From: Caldilineaceae bacterium
GTDB lineage: Bacteria > Chloroflexota > Anaerolineae > Caldilineales > Caldilineaceae
DNA: 64,000 nucleotides
Direction: 5' to 3'
Assembly (NCBI GenBank): GCA_020634815.1
Contig: JACKBA010000004.1
Span: 62,001-126,000, forward strand
Positions 37,227 through 46,429 of the stretch are shown here, piece after piece. The stretch's first letter is position 1; every line of letters starts with the position of its first letter. The notes beneath the pieces were generated by a model. It ran no database searches. It had not been told where the DNA came from and saw nothing but the letters and a program-made list of their open reading frames with translations. The position numbers and the translations under genes are program-made.

Positions 37227-38081
37227 CTACTCCTTCACCGCACCAAAGGTCAGGCCGGTCACGATGTAGCGCTGCACGAATACAAGGAAGACGAGCGCCG
37301 GCAGGATGGCGACCGTCGCAACCGCGGCCATCTCACCCCAGTTCGTGCCGGTGACAGAGACGAACGCCGCCAGCCCGGTCGTGATCGTGCGCGCATTGAC
37401 GCTGGTCAAGTTGGCGGCAAAGAGATATTCGTTCCAGGCAAAGATCCAACTCAGGATAAAAGTAATCGCCAGCCCGGGTGCAACCAGCGGAGCCACCACG
37501 CGCGTCAGCACCGTCCAGCGATTGGCGCCGTCGACGAAGGCGGCCTCGTCCAACTCGACCGGAATGCCGTCCATGATGCCTTTCATCAGCCAGACCGCAA
37601 AGGGCAGGTTGAAGACGCAGTAGAGCAGGATCAGCCCAATCCGCGTGTCGAACATCGTCCAATCGCCAATGGTGAAGACACGGGTGAAGATGAGGAACAT
37701 GGGCAGCACAAAGGCTGCCGGCGGCGCCATGCGCTGCGTAATCGTCCAGAAGAAGATGTTGTCCGAACCGGGCAGGCGCCAGCGCGACAGCGCATAGGTC
37801 GCCAGCAGGGCCAGGATCGTCACCAACAAGGCGTTGCTGGTAGCAATGATCAGTGAGTTGAACAGATAGCGCTGAAAGACTGGGTCCGTCAGCGGTTTGA
37901 TGTAATTCGGCGCGTAAAAGGATTTGATCAGCAACGTCGGCGCGTCGAAGAGTTCGACGCGGCTGCGCGCCGACACGACGATCATCCAGTAGATGGGGAT
38001 GATCGTGACGATCGTCATGACTGTCCACAGACCGTAAAGCCCGACCCAGCCGAGGATCTTGCGAATACCTGATGTCTTCAT
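37227..38081 (-). CDS. CUT1 sugar ABC transporter permease, MalG-like
   Basis: 284 residues, six membrane helices. The EAA loop reads ELDEAAFVDGANRWTVLTRVVAPLVAPG, and the C-terminal RYIVTGLTFGAVKE is the standard MalG ending. It acts with the MalF-type protein, 9 nt upstream. No dedicated ATPase gene is present in the island; CUT1 systems often share a single MsmX/MalK-type ATPase encoded elsewhere. Confidence 0.94.
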   Translation of the reverse strand: MKTSGIRKILGWVGLYGLWTVMTIVTIIPIYWMIVVSARSRVELFDAPTLLIKSFYAPNYIKPLTDPVFQRYLFNSLIIATSNALLVTILALLATYALSRWRLPGSDNIFFWTITQRMAPPAAFVLPMFLIFTRVFTIGDWTMFDTRIGLILLYCVFNLPFAVWLMKGIMDGIPVELDEAAFVDGANRWTVLTRVVAPLVAPGLAITFILSWIFAWNEYLFAANLTSVNARTITTGLAAFVSVTGTNWGEMAAVATVAILPALVFLVFVQRYIVTGLTFGAVKE

Positions 38082-38090
38082 GCTCGTCCC

Positions 38091-38966
38091 CTACTCTCGC
38101 TGCTTGCCGACCTGCGCCAGTGCAATGAAGAGCAGCCAGCAGAGGACGATCGTGAAGTACAACACCAGGAGCGACATTGCTGAACCGTAGCCGTAGTCTG
38201 TCTTTGGGACGACCACGCGATAAATGTGAATCCCGATGAATTGCGTCGCCGTGCCCGGACCGCCGCTCGTCAACATGAATACTTCGTCGACGATGCGCAG
38301 CGCGTCCATTAAGCGGATGAAGATCACGGTCAGCAACACCGGCATCATCATGGGGATGGTCAAGTAGCGGAAGACCTGCCAGCGATTGGCGCCGTCGACC
38401 TGGGCTTGCTCCAGCGGCTCTTTGGGCATGGCGGTCAGCCCGGCCAGCAATGTAAGAGTTACAAACGGCGTCCAGTGCCACACATCCATCAGGATTACGG
38501 TGAGGAAGGCTTGTTCGGCAAAGGTGCCGAGTCGATAGTCGAAATCAAACCACTTGTCGAGGAAATAAGGGATCGGTCCGAACCCTGGGATGGTCAGCAG
38601 GCGCCATGTTGCGCCAACCGCAATGGGAGCCATGACGAGCGGCAACACATAGATCGTGCGGAAGATTGTGCGGCCCGGAAAGCTCTTGACAAGCGTCTGC
38701 GCCAGGAGGAAGCCAAGTGACAGTTCGATCGCAACGCTGGTGAACGCAAAGAGCCCGGTGCGCCACAAGGAATCCAGGAAAGCGCCATCAAAGACCAGCC
38801 GGCGAAAGTTGTTCACCCCAGCCCACTGCATGCCCAGTTGATTGGAGAACGGATTCCAGTCAAAGAGGCTGACGAAAAGCACATAGAAAAAGGGCAGGAA
38901 ACCAACCAGTGCCAGAATGATCAGCGTTGGCGACAGCAGCGTCCATCCCATTCGGTTCGATCGCAT
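38091..38966 (-). CDS. CUT1 sugar ABC transporter permease, MalF-like
   Basis: 291 residues, six helices. Typical elements: GWTLLSPTLIILALVGFLPFFYVLFVSLFDWNPF at the N-terminus, the central VLPLVMAPIAVGATWRLL and the EAA loop EPLEQAQVDGANRWQVFRYLTIPMM. The ATG at 38966 with AGGACAAACAC before it is chosen over an in-frame upstream start that has no signal. A LacI-type core and a hairpin lie in the gap to the binding-protein gene. Confidence 0.94.
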   Translation of the reverse strand: MRSNRMGWTLLSPTLIILALVGFLPFFYVLFVSLFDWNPFSNQLGMQWAGVNNFRRLVFDGAFLDSLWRTGLFAFTSVAIELSLGFLLAQTLVKSFPGRTIFRTIYVLPLVMAPIAVGATWRLLTIPGFGPIPYFLDKWFDFDYRLGTFAEQAFLTVILMDVWHWTPFVTLTLLAGLTAMPKEPLEQAQVDGANRWQVFRYLTIPMMMPVLLTVIFIRLMDALRIVDEVFMLTSGGPGTATQFIGIHIYRVVVPKTDYGYGSAMSLLVLYFTIVLCWLLFIALAQVGKQRE

Positions 38967-38984
38967 GTGTTTGTCCTGTCGAAG

Positions 38985-38998
38985 CGAAAACGTTTCAA
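38985..38998. promoter_or_regulatory. Possible LacI-family operator upstream of the MalF-type gene
   Basis: CGAAAACGTTTCAA contains the perfect 8-bp core AAACGTTT (38988-38995), a common centre of LacI-family operators. It lies 19-32 nt before the permease start, in an operon with a LacI gene at its head. Support is only by pattern. Confidence 0.35.
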
Positions 38999-39010
38999 GC
39001 GATGCGCTAC

Positions 39011-39053
39011 GAGTCACGAGTCACGCTTGATGCATGACTCGTGACTCGTGACT
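39011..39053. repeat. Hairpin, family B related (copy 2)
   Basis: AGTCACGAGTCACG (39012-39025) is the perfect reverse complement of CGTGACTCGTGACT (39040-39053), and each arm contains a short direct repeat. It lies between the binding-protein gene and the permease genes, where such hairpins commonly raise binding-protein expression relative to permeases. Confidence 0.8.
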
Positions 39054-39086
39054 ACGCAACTATTCGACGCATTTCACAGATTGGCT

Positions 39087-40574
39087 TTACTGGCCGTAGC
39101 CCAGCTTCACCAGTTCGGCGTCGGCAGCGGCCGCAGCCTGGTCGAGCGCGTCGGCAGCGGTCATTTCGCCGGAGAGCGTCTTCCAGATGAACGGCTGCAC
39201 CACTTCACGCAGCGCAGCGTGGAAGGGGAAGGGCGGCGCACCGCGGAAGAGCGGACCAGCTTCTCGCATCAGCGTGTAGTAGTTGTCGGTCTTGGCATCG
39301 ACTTCCTGAACCTTCGGGTCGTCGTAGGTCGATTCCATGACGATGCGCGAGCCGGCGACGGCCCAATCTGCCTGCACCGACTCCTGGCCGACGTATTGCA
39401 TCCACAGCAGCGTGCAGAGCTGATTCTTCGACGAGACCGGCAGGCCAAACGCGCCGCCGTCATAGTAGCCGATGTAGCCGGCGCCCGACTCGGCGTCAGC
39501 CATCACGCCATCCGCCACGGGCGGGAGCGCAACGCCGACGTTGCCGACGACCTTGGAACGTTCCGGATCGGTGGCGATCCAGGCGGCGTTCTCACCGTAG
39601 ACCCAGCCCTGAGCAGCACGGCCGGCTGCGAAGGAGGCAGCGACCTCGTCCCACGTGCTGGCGGTGGCTTCCGGCGGGGCATCGGCCAGCAGGCCGGCCC
39701 AGAAGGCCAGCGCTTCCTTGGCCGCGTCGCTGTTCATTTCGCCGCCATTCTCAACCGTGGCCTTCCAGTTTTCCTGGTTGATGCCCCAGTTGTAGACGCC
39801 AAAGGTCGGGGCAATCGTCTCGAAGAACTCGTAGAAGGAAGAAGCATGACCGGTCGCGCCTTGCACCGTCGTGCCCCACAGTTCCATGCCATTTTCTTCG
39901 CCATACTGGGTGAAGAAGTCGGCAATGTCCTGGTACTGCTGATGGGTCGTGGCCGGGGCCAGGTCGTAGCCGTACTGCGCCTTGAAGGCTTCCTGAATCG
40001 CCGGGTCGTTGAAGAGGTCGAGGCGATAGAGGTAGATCTTCACGAAGGCTTCCATCGGCACGCCGAAGACATTGCCGTCCGCATCCTTGAAGTTGTCGAT
40101 GAAGGTGGTGAACTTGGCAAAGTCGAAGTCAGGCGAAGCCAGTTCCGGGTTGTCGGCCAGCAACTGCGTCAGGTTCGTCAGATAGCTGTTGGCCAGGTAG
40201 CTGTAGATAATGTCCTGCTCGATGTACACAAAGTCATAGATGCCGGTGCCGGCCTGCATGTCGTTGATGGCCTTGCTGTACATCTCGTCCCAGGAGGTCG
40301 GCTCCAGTTCGACCTTGATGCCGGACGCGGCCTCGAAGGCCGGCGCCAGGACCTCTGCGGCGAACCGCGTCGGCGGCGTGCTCTCCGAGACGCCACGCAG
40401 CGTGACACCTTCACAGCCTGCGGCCTGCGCGGCTGTCTGCCACCAACTTGCCTCACCGGCGTCCGCGGCCGGGGCAGCCGGCTGTGCGGCAGGCGCCACG
40501 GTCGTACATGCTGACAGGATCATGGAGAAGAGCACCATGATGCCGATCAGAACTACCATCTTGCGTTGTAACAT
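39087..40574 (-). CDS. CUT1 sugar-binding lipoprotein (SBP family 1)
   Basis: 495 residues. Signal: Arg-Lys, a long hydrophobic core and MILSAC with Cys23 as lipidation site, then an Ala/Pro linker. The mature domain shows ASGIKVELEPTSWDEMYSKAINDMQAG and FVYIEQDIIYSYLANSYL, typical of MalE/UgpB-type proteins, and VFGVPMEAFVKIYLYRLDLF. Longer than average (about 420). AGGAG lies 10 nt before the ATG. It is the first transport gene of the island, after the LacI gene. A polyol is the likely ligand in view of the dehydrogenases, though not proved by sequence. Confidence 0.93.
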   Translation of the reverse strand: MLQRKMVVLIGIMVLFSMILSACTTVAPAAQPAAPAADAGEASWWQTAAQAAGCEGVTLRGVSESTPPTRFAAEVLAPAFEAASGIKVELEPTSWDEMYSKAINDMQAGTGIYDFVYIEQDIIYSYLANSYLTNLTQLLADNPELASPDFDFAKFTTFIDNFKDADGNVFGVPMEAFVKIYLYRLDLFNDPAIQEAFKAQYGYDLAPATTHQQYQDIADFFTQYGEENGMELWGTTVQGATGHASSFYEFFETIAPTFGVYNWGINQENWKATVENGGEMNSDAAKEALAFWAGLLADAPPEATASTWDEVAASFAAGRAAQGWVYGENAAWIATDPERSKVVGNVGVALPPVADGVMADAESGAGYIGYYDGGAFGLPVSSKNQLCTLLWMQYVGQESVQADWAVAGSRIVMESTYDDPKVQEVDAKTDNYYTLMREAGPLFRGAPPFPFHAALREVVQPFIWKTLSGEMTAADALDQAAAAADAELVKLGYGQ

Positions 40575-40704
40575 TGGTCAGGTCTCCTTTTGCCATAGAT
40601 TGGGCGTACTAACGTAGCAAAATTGGGCAAAATGGGGGCGACGGCTGACGAAGCCAGTTCCGTGCGGTTTTCCTCCTTTCCAGAACGGGAAGTGCCGGCG
40701 ACCG

Positions 40705-41706
40705 CTACTTGGCGCGACTCGACTCGTGCACCTTGATCGTGGGCTGTAACAGGACTTCCTGGGGCGGACGGCTGGGATCGGCAATGCGCTGTAGCAGCAG
40801 TTCTGCTGCCTTCTTCCCCATCGCATAGGTCGGCTGTGCAACGACCGTCAATGCCGGTTTCACCAGGAACATCCACTCCATTTCATCAAAGGCGGCGAAC
40901 GCGACATCCTCGGGGACGCGCAGTCCCATTTCGTCGATGGCACGCAGCGCGCCGATGGTGAGCAGGTTATTGCCGGTAAAGATCGCATCCGGCGGGTTTT
41001 GGAGCTGCAACAACTGCAATGTCGACCGGTGACCGGATTCGCTGCGGGGCATCCCCTGGCGCACCAGCTCCGGGTCGACCTCGATACCGTGGGCGTTCAG
41101 CGCCCGCTCGTACCCTTCGTAGCGCTCTGCCCCTGTGCTGGCATCGGGGACGCCCAGCACCGCGGCAATACGGCGATAGCCATTCGCAATCAGATGCGAT
41201 ACTACTTCGTATGCGGCCTGGACATTGTCGCCGACGACCATATCCATCGGTGTGTTCTCGACACGGCGATCGATAGCCACGACCGGCACGTTTGCCTCTA
41301 CCAGGCGGCGATAGATGTCGGTGTTCGTAGACGTGGGCGAGACGATCAGCCCGCTGACCTGCTCGTCCAGCAGAAGATCGATGTAAGCGGCCTCTTTGTC
41401 GGTGCTCTCGTCGGAATTACACAGCATGACCGAAAAGCCGCGCTGCTGTGCGACATCTTCCACGGCGCGCACCACCGAGGTGAAAAATGGGTTCTGAATA
41501 TCCGAAATGATCAAGCCAATGATGCTGGATCGCTGCACCCGCAGGGAACGGGCGACACGGCTGGGGCGATAGTTCAATTCCTGGATCGCATCCAGCACGC
41601 GAATGCGCAGCGCATCGCGAACATAGGGCTTTCCTGCGATGACACGCGACACGGTCGCGGTCGAGACACCGGCGCGTTGGGCGACATCTTCGATTGTAAC
41701 TGTCAC
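40705..41706 (-). CDS. LacI-family transcriptional regulator
   Basis: 333 residues. The N-terminal HTH is IEDVAQRAGVSTATVSRVIAGKPYV, followed by the hinge helix PSRVARSLRVQRSS. The rest is the sugar-binding domain with IGLIISDIQNPFFTSVVRAVE and PDAIFTGNNLLTIGALRA. Start is a GTG at 41706 with AGGAAATATC just before. Its own promoter carries a perfect LacI-type operator between -35 and -10, so it is expected to autoregulate and, through read-through or extra sites, control the polyol island downstream. The inducer is probably the imported sugar or its phosphate. Confidence 0.95.
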   Translation of the reverse strand: MTVTIEDVAQRAGVSTATVSRVIAGKPYVRDALRIRVLDAIQELNYRPSRVARSLRVQRSSIIGLIISDIQNPFFTSVVRAVEDVAQQRGFSVMLCNSDESTDKEAAYIDLLLDEQVSGLIVSPTSTNTDIYRRLVEANVPVVAIDRRVENTPMDMVVGDNVQAAYEVVSHLIANGYRRIAAVLGVPDASTGAERYEGYERALNAHGIEVDPELVRQGMPRSESGHRSTLQLLQLQNPPDAIFTGNNLLTIGALRAIDEMGLRVPEDVAFAAFDEMEWMFLVKPALTVVAQPTYAMGKKAAELLLQRIADPSRPPQEVLLQPTIKVHESSRAK

Positions 41707-41744
41707 GATATTTCCTGTTGTGAAATAAAGGGAGCGATATCCCC

Positions 41745-41773
41745 AGTGTAATCGATTTCAGAAGAGGTGTCAA
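41745..41773 (-). promoter_or_regulatory. Sigma-70 promoter with nested LacI operator
   Basis: Read on the minus strand: -35 TTGACA (41773-41768), 17-nt spacer, -10 TACACT (41750-41745). The 14-bp operator TGTAATCGATTTCA (plus-strand reading, 41747-41760) lies across the spacer and -10 and fits the LacI-family consensus with a central CG. The LacI start codon is 39 nt downstream of the -10. Confidence 0.85.
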
Positions 41774-41977
41774 GGCCTTGCAAAACATAAAAAAACTAGC
41801 TGACGACTTCCTTTCTGTTTCGGCGATCCCCTGCCGGAGCGCCTTCCTGGTCACATGACCGGCATCACGACTCGTCCGGCAGGCAGTGGCCGGAGCACGC
41901 TGAATTGGGTAGACTGGATCGGGTTGGCTCCACAAGTTGTTCGGTTCTTTACTATCTACTCTTGAAGGGAGGCTGCA

Positions 41978-43324
41978 ATGGCGCAGCGAATCATCATCAT
42001 GGGCGCCGCCGGGCGCGATTTTCACAATTTCAACGTCTATTTCCGCGACAATCCTGCCTACGAGGTCGTTGCTTTCACCGCAACGCAGATTCCGTATATC
42101 GAGAACCGCCGCTATCCCGCCGAGTTGGCCGGGCCGCGCTATCCTGCCGGCATTCCGATTCTTGCCGAGAGCGAACTGGAGCGGCTGGTCCGCGACGAGC
42201 GCATCGATACCGCGGTCTTCAGCTACAGCGACGTGACCTACGACCACGTCATGCATGTGAGCGCCCGCGTCATGGCGGCCGGCGCCAACTTCATGCTGCT
42301 CGGGCCGCAGCAGACGATGCTTCCCTCCACCAAGCCGGTGGTCGCCATTTGCGCCTCACGCACGGGCGCGGGCAAGAGCCAGACCAGCCGTGCGGTCGTG
42401 CGCGTGCTGCGCGAACTGGGGCAGCGCGTCGTCTCCGTGCGCCATCCCATGCCCTACGGCAACCTGGTGGCGCAGGCCGTGCAGCGCTTTGCCGCGATGG
42501 ACGACCTGGTCGAGCATCGTGTCACCATCGAGGAGCGCGAAGAGTACGAGCCGCACATCATGGCCGGCGGCGTCATCTATGCCGGCGTCGACTACGAGCG
42601 GATCTTGCGCCAGGCCGAAGCCGAGGCCGACATCGTCATCTGGGACGGCGGGAACAACGACCTGCCCTTCTTCAAGCCCGACCTGTGGGTCACGGTCATC
42701 GATCCGCACCGCGCCGACCACGGGCTGCGCTACTTCCCCAGCGAAGTCAACCTGCGTATGGCCGACGTCTTCGTCATCAACAAGGTCGAGACCGCATCTT
42801 TCGAGCAGATCGAGCAGGCGCGCGAACTGGCGCTGCAACTCAACCCCAGCGCCATCTGCATCGACGCCGCCAGCCCCATCTTCGTCGAGGAGAGCGCGGC
42901 GATCCGCGGCAAGCGCGTGCTGGTTATCGAAGATGGTCCGACGTTGACGCACGGCGAGATGAAGTACGGGGCAGGCTGGGTGGCGGCGCGACGCTTCGGC
43001 GCGGCTGAGATCATCGATCCAAAGCCCTACGCCGTCGGTACCATCGCCGAGACCTTTAACAAGTACCCGGAGACCGGCCCCATCCTGCCGGCTATGGGCT
43101 ACAGCGACCAGCAGGTTGCCGATCTGGAAGAAACCATCCGCCGCACGCCGGCCGATGTCGTGCTCATCGCCACGCCCATCGACCTGCGTCGCCTCATCGA
43201 AATCGACAAGCTGGCCCTGCGCGTGCGCTACGAGTTGCAGGAAGTCGGCGAACCGACGCTGCATCAGGTGCTCGGCGACTTTGTGGCCGCCCACGCCGGC
43301 GCCGGCGAGCCCGTCACCGAGTAG
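41978..43324 (+). CDS. Cyclic 2,3-diphosphoglycerate synthetase-like P-loop protein
   Basis: 448 residues. The N-terminal third is a Rossmann-like domain (IIIMGAAGRDFHNFNVYFRDN). Next is a P-loop domain with ICASRTGAGKSQTSRAVVRVL (about residues 124-144) and IVIWDGGNNDLPFF as Walker B-like, then DVFVINKVETAS resembling the GTPase NKxE/NKxD base motif. The C-terminus is GYSDQQVADLEETIRRTPADVVLIATPID. The overall plan matches the cyclic 2,3-diphosphoglycerate synthetase family, whose archaeal members make an osmolyte; bacterial members are mostly uncharacterised and may act on other substrates. GGGAGG precedes the ATG. It is divergent from the LacI gene. Confidence 0.82.
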   Translation: MAQRIIIMGAAGRDFHNFNVYFRDNPAYEVVAFTATQIPYIENRRYPAELAGPRYPAGIPILAESELERLVRDERIDTAVFSYSDVTYDHVMHVSARVMAAGANFMLLGPQQTMLPSTKPVVAICASRTGAGKSQTSRAVVRVLRELGQRVVSVRHPMPYGNLVAQAVQRFAAMDDLVEHRVTIEEREEYEPHIMAGGVIYAGVDYERILRQAEAEADIVIWDGGNNDLPFFKPDLWVTVIDPHRADHGLRYFPSEVNLRMADVFVINKVETASFEQIEQARELALQLNPSAICIDAASPIFVEESAAIRGKRVLVIEDGPTLTHGEMKYGAGWVAARRFGAAEIIDPKPYAVGTIAETFNKYPETGPILPAMGYSDQQVADLEETIRRTPADVVLIATPIDLRRLIEIDKLALRVRYELQEVGEPTLHQVLGDFVAAHAGAGEPVTE

Positions 43325-43344
43325 GCAATCTAATCCACACTCTA

Positions 43345-43515
43345 CCCGTAGTGGCGACTTTAGTCGCTCCTTCGCGGGTGTAAGATACGACTGAAGTCGT
43401 TACTACGGAGTCTCGCCCGTAGTGGCGACTTTAGTCGCTCCGTCGCGGGTGTAAGATACGACTGAAGTCGTTACTACGGAGTCTGTCTCGTAGTGGCGAC
43501 TTCAGTCGCTCCGTT
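43345..43515. repeat. 71-bp tandem repeat, about 2.4 copies
   Basis: Units start at 43345, 43416 and 43487, an exact 71-nt period with few changes (TTCGCGGG/GTCGCGGG). Each unit holds two small stems: CGACTTTAGTCG and CGACTGAAGTCG, and the unit ends (CGTAGT and ACTACG) are complementary. It fills the gap between two convergent genes and ends at the stop of the CSLREA protein gene. Confidence 0.93.
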
Positions 43516-45192
43516 TCAGTCCGCAAGCTTGATGGCGGGCAGCCACTGCCAATCAGCAAAGCCCCACTCCACCGCGCCCATATCACACGTAGCATCCATG
43601 GGGCGCGGCCATCCCCGCTGGTCGCGGTCCATGGGCGCGCCGAGGATCGTCGTGCAGGCGCCGCCGTCGCGCAGCGGGCTGGCGAGCAGCGGGTCGTGCG
43701 TGAGCGTCGGGCCGCCGTTGTCCGCCAGCGCGCCGAGCAGCGGCGCCGTGCCGGTGAGCACGTGCGTGATTGTGCCGGCGAGCGTGCAGCCGTCGATACT
43801 CTCGACCAGGTTGTAGTCGTAGGAATCCAGTGTCCCCGCGCAATCCGGCGCGCGCCGCGCTACGTTTTCGGCGATCGCGGTGTTGCGCGCCTGCATGCTA
43901 CCTGTGTTCGCCACGCCGCCGCCCTGACCATCCGCACCGCCGCCCGTTCCCGACATCCCCGAACCGGCTACGCCCGCGCTGTTCCGCGTGATCGTGGCCG
44001 CATCGATGGCGAGCGTGCCGCTGACCACGTTGTAGACCCCGCCGCCGTCGCCGCCATCTCCGCCCCCGGCAACGCCGCCGCTCCCGCCGTTGCCCGCCGC
44101 GTTCCCGCTGATGGTGCTGTTGTCGATGTGCAGGCTGCCCGCGTTGGCGATACCGCCACCCGGTCCGCCATGCCCGCCCTGTGCGTGCGTGCCGCCAACG
44201 TCCACGCCCGCTGCGGTAGAATTGGCGAGGATGCTGGAAAACTCCACAACCGCGCTGCCATAATTGGCGATCGCTCCGCCGGCGCCACCCGTGCCGCCGA
44301 TGATGCCGGGCGGGCACGTGCCGTGTCCGCTGCTGCCGGTCAGGTTGCCTTGCACGGTGCTCTCCGTGAGGGAGAGCACGCCGCTGTTAAATATGCCGCC
44401 GCCCTCGCCACCGTCTCCACCGCCGCCACAAGGACCGTCGCCGCCACTGCCCGTCGAGTTGGACAGGATGGTGCTGCGCTGTACCTGTAATGCGCCGTCC
44501 GAATAGATGCCGCCGCCGTTACCGCCAGCGCCGCCGCGATCCGAGGAGAAATAGTCGCTCAGCGACGATGCGCCGCTCCCCGCGTGGCTGGCCGTCACAA
44601 CGCTTTCAATCAGCGTGAGTTGGCCGCTGTTAAAAATGGCACCACCTGGCTGGCCCGCCTCGACCGTCGGGCTGATGATCATCCCGTCGGGCGCCCTGCC
44701 GTTTTGCAGCGTCACGCCGCGCACGACGACCACCGCGCCGCTATGGATGTGCAGAATGCGGTCGATGGCTGCGCCGTCGATGGTGGTGCTCAGTGGACCG
44801 CGCCCGTCGACTTCCATGGCGGCGAGCAGATCGAGGTCGCCGCTCTGGTTGGCATCCTCGTTGGCGCCGGCGATCGCCAGCGCGTAGACGCCGGCGCCAA
44901 GACGGATGATCGTGTTGGCCGTGCCGGGCGCCGCGCAGCCGTCGACGCTGCTGCCCGTGTTGGCACTCTGGATCGCCTCGCGCAGCGAGCAGTTGCCATT
45001 CGTCGTCAATTCGTCGGCAAAGGTTGTCACCGTGATGGTCGCAGTCGCCGCGCTTGTGGTGGGAGGAGCGCCGTACCCAGGGTTGGCGGCGCTCGCCCAG
45101 GCTGGAAGCTGTGTGAGCGCAAGCAGGGCGACAAGACCCGCCGCAGCCATCAACCAGGAAGTCGCCGTCCGGCGTAGAAACGTGCTGCCCAT
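43516..45192 (-). CDS. Exported CSLREA-domain beta-helix protein with choice-of-anchor Q end
   Basis: 558 residues. Signal peptide: basic start, hydrophobic LVALLALTQLPAWASA (cleavage near residue 35). Residues about 50-75 hold the CSLREA domain (NGNCSLREAIQSANTG). Many Gly/Asn-rich repeats follow (for example GGGIYSDGALQVQRSTILSN), which build a right-handed parallel beta-helix. The end has ALADNGGPTLTHDPLLASPL and DMGAVEWGF, a choice-of-anchor Q motif. It is probably a surface adhesin or polysaccharide-binding protein. The ATG at 45192 has AAGGAGAG before it. The extreme C-terminus WQWLPAIKLAD may be a short sorting tail. Confidence 0.88.
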   Translation of the reverse strand: MGSTFLRRTATSWLMAAAGLVALLALTQLPAWASAANPGYGAPPTTSAATATITVTTFADELTTNGNCSLREAIQSANTGSSVDGCAAPGTANTIIRLGAGVYALAIAGANEDANQSGDLDLLAAMEVDGRGPLSTTIDGAAIDRILHIHSGAVVVVRGVTLQNGRAPDGMIISPTVEAGQPGGAIFNSGQLTLIESVVTASHAGSGASSLSDYFSSDRGGAGGNGGGIYSDGALQVQRSTILSNSTGSGGDGPCGGGGDGGEGGGIFNSGVLSLTESTVQGNLTGSSGHGTCPPGIIGGTGGAGGAIANYGSAVVEFSSILANSTAAGVDVGGTHAQGGHGGPGGGIANAGSLHIDNSTISGNAAGNGGSGGVAGGGDGGDGGGVYNVVSGTLAIDAATITRNSAGVAGSGMSGTGGGADGQGGGVANTGSMQARNTAIAENVARRAPDCAGTLDSYDYNLVESIDGCTLAGTITHVLTGTAPLLGALADNGGPTLTHDPLLASPLRDGGACTTILGAPMDRDQRGWPRPMDATCDMGAVEWGFADWQWLPAIKLAD

Positions 45193-45346
45193 GACTCTCT
45201 CCTTCTCCAGGTCCCATGACGCACCCCAACGTGTCCGCAGGCTACGCGATGGTGCCATGTGTCTGGTATCATTATCGCGCCAAACGGAGGGCGCGGCGTG
45301 CCGCGCTCCCAGCCATTCCAAAACACGCCAAGGAAAGGAAAACGCC

Positions 45347-46342
<996 letters not shown>

Positions 46343-46429
46343 TCCCCATGCGGCGGGGCGTGATGGGCGGCAGGCTTGCCCGTCACACCTCGTCGCTTCA
46401 TCAGCAACCCTGAACCAAGGAGGTTCATC

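Noticed and set aside
43345..43515. Tandem repeat considered as a CRISPR array
   Set aside because: The units are 71 nt and nearly identical over their full length, with no unique spacers and no cas genes.
44906..45346. Upstream in-frame extension of the sugar isomerase gene
   Set aside because: It lies antisense to the signal peptide of the CSLREA protein, and a good ribosome binding site supports the ATG at 45347.
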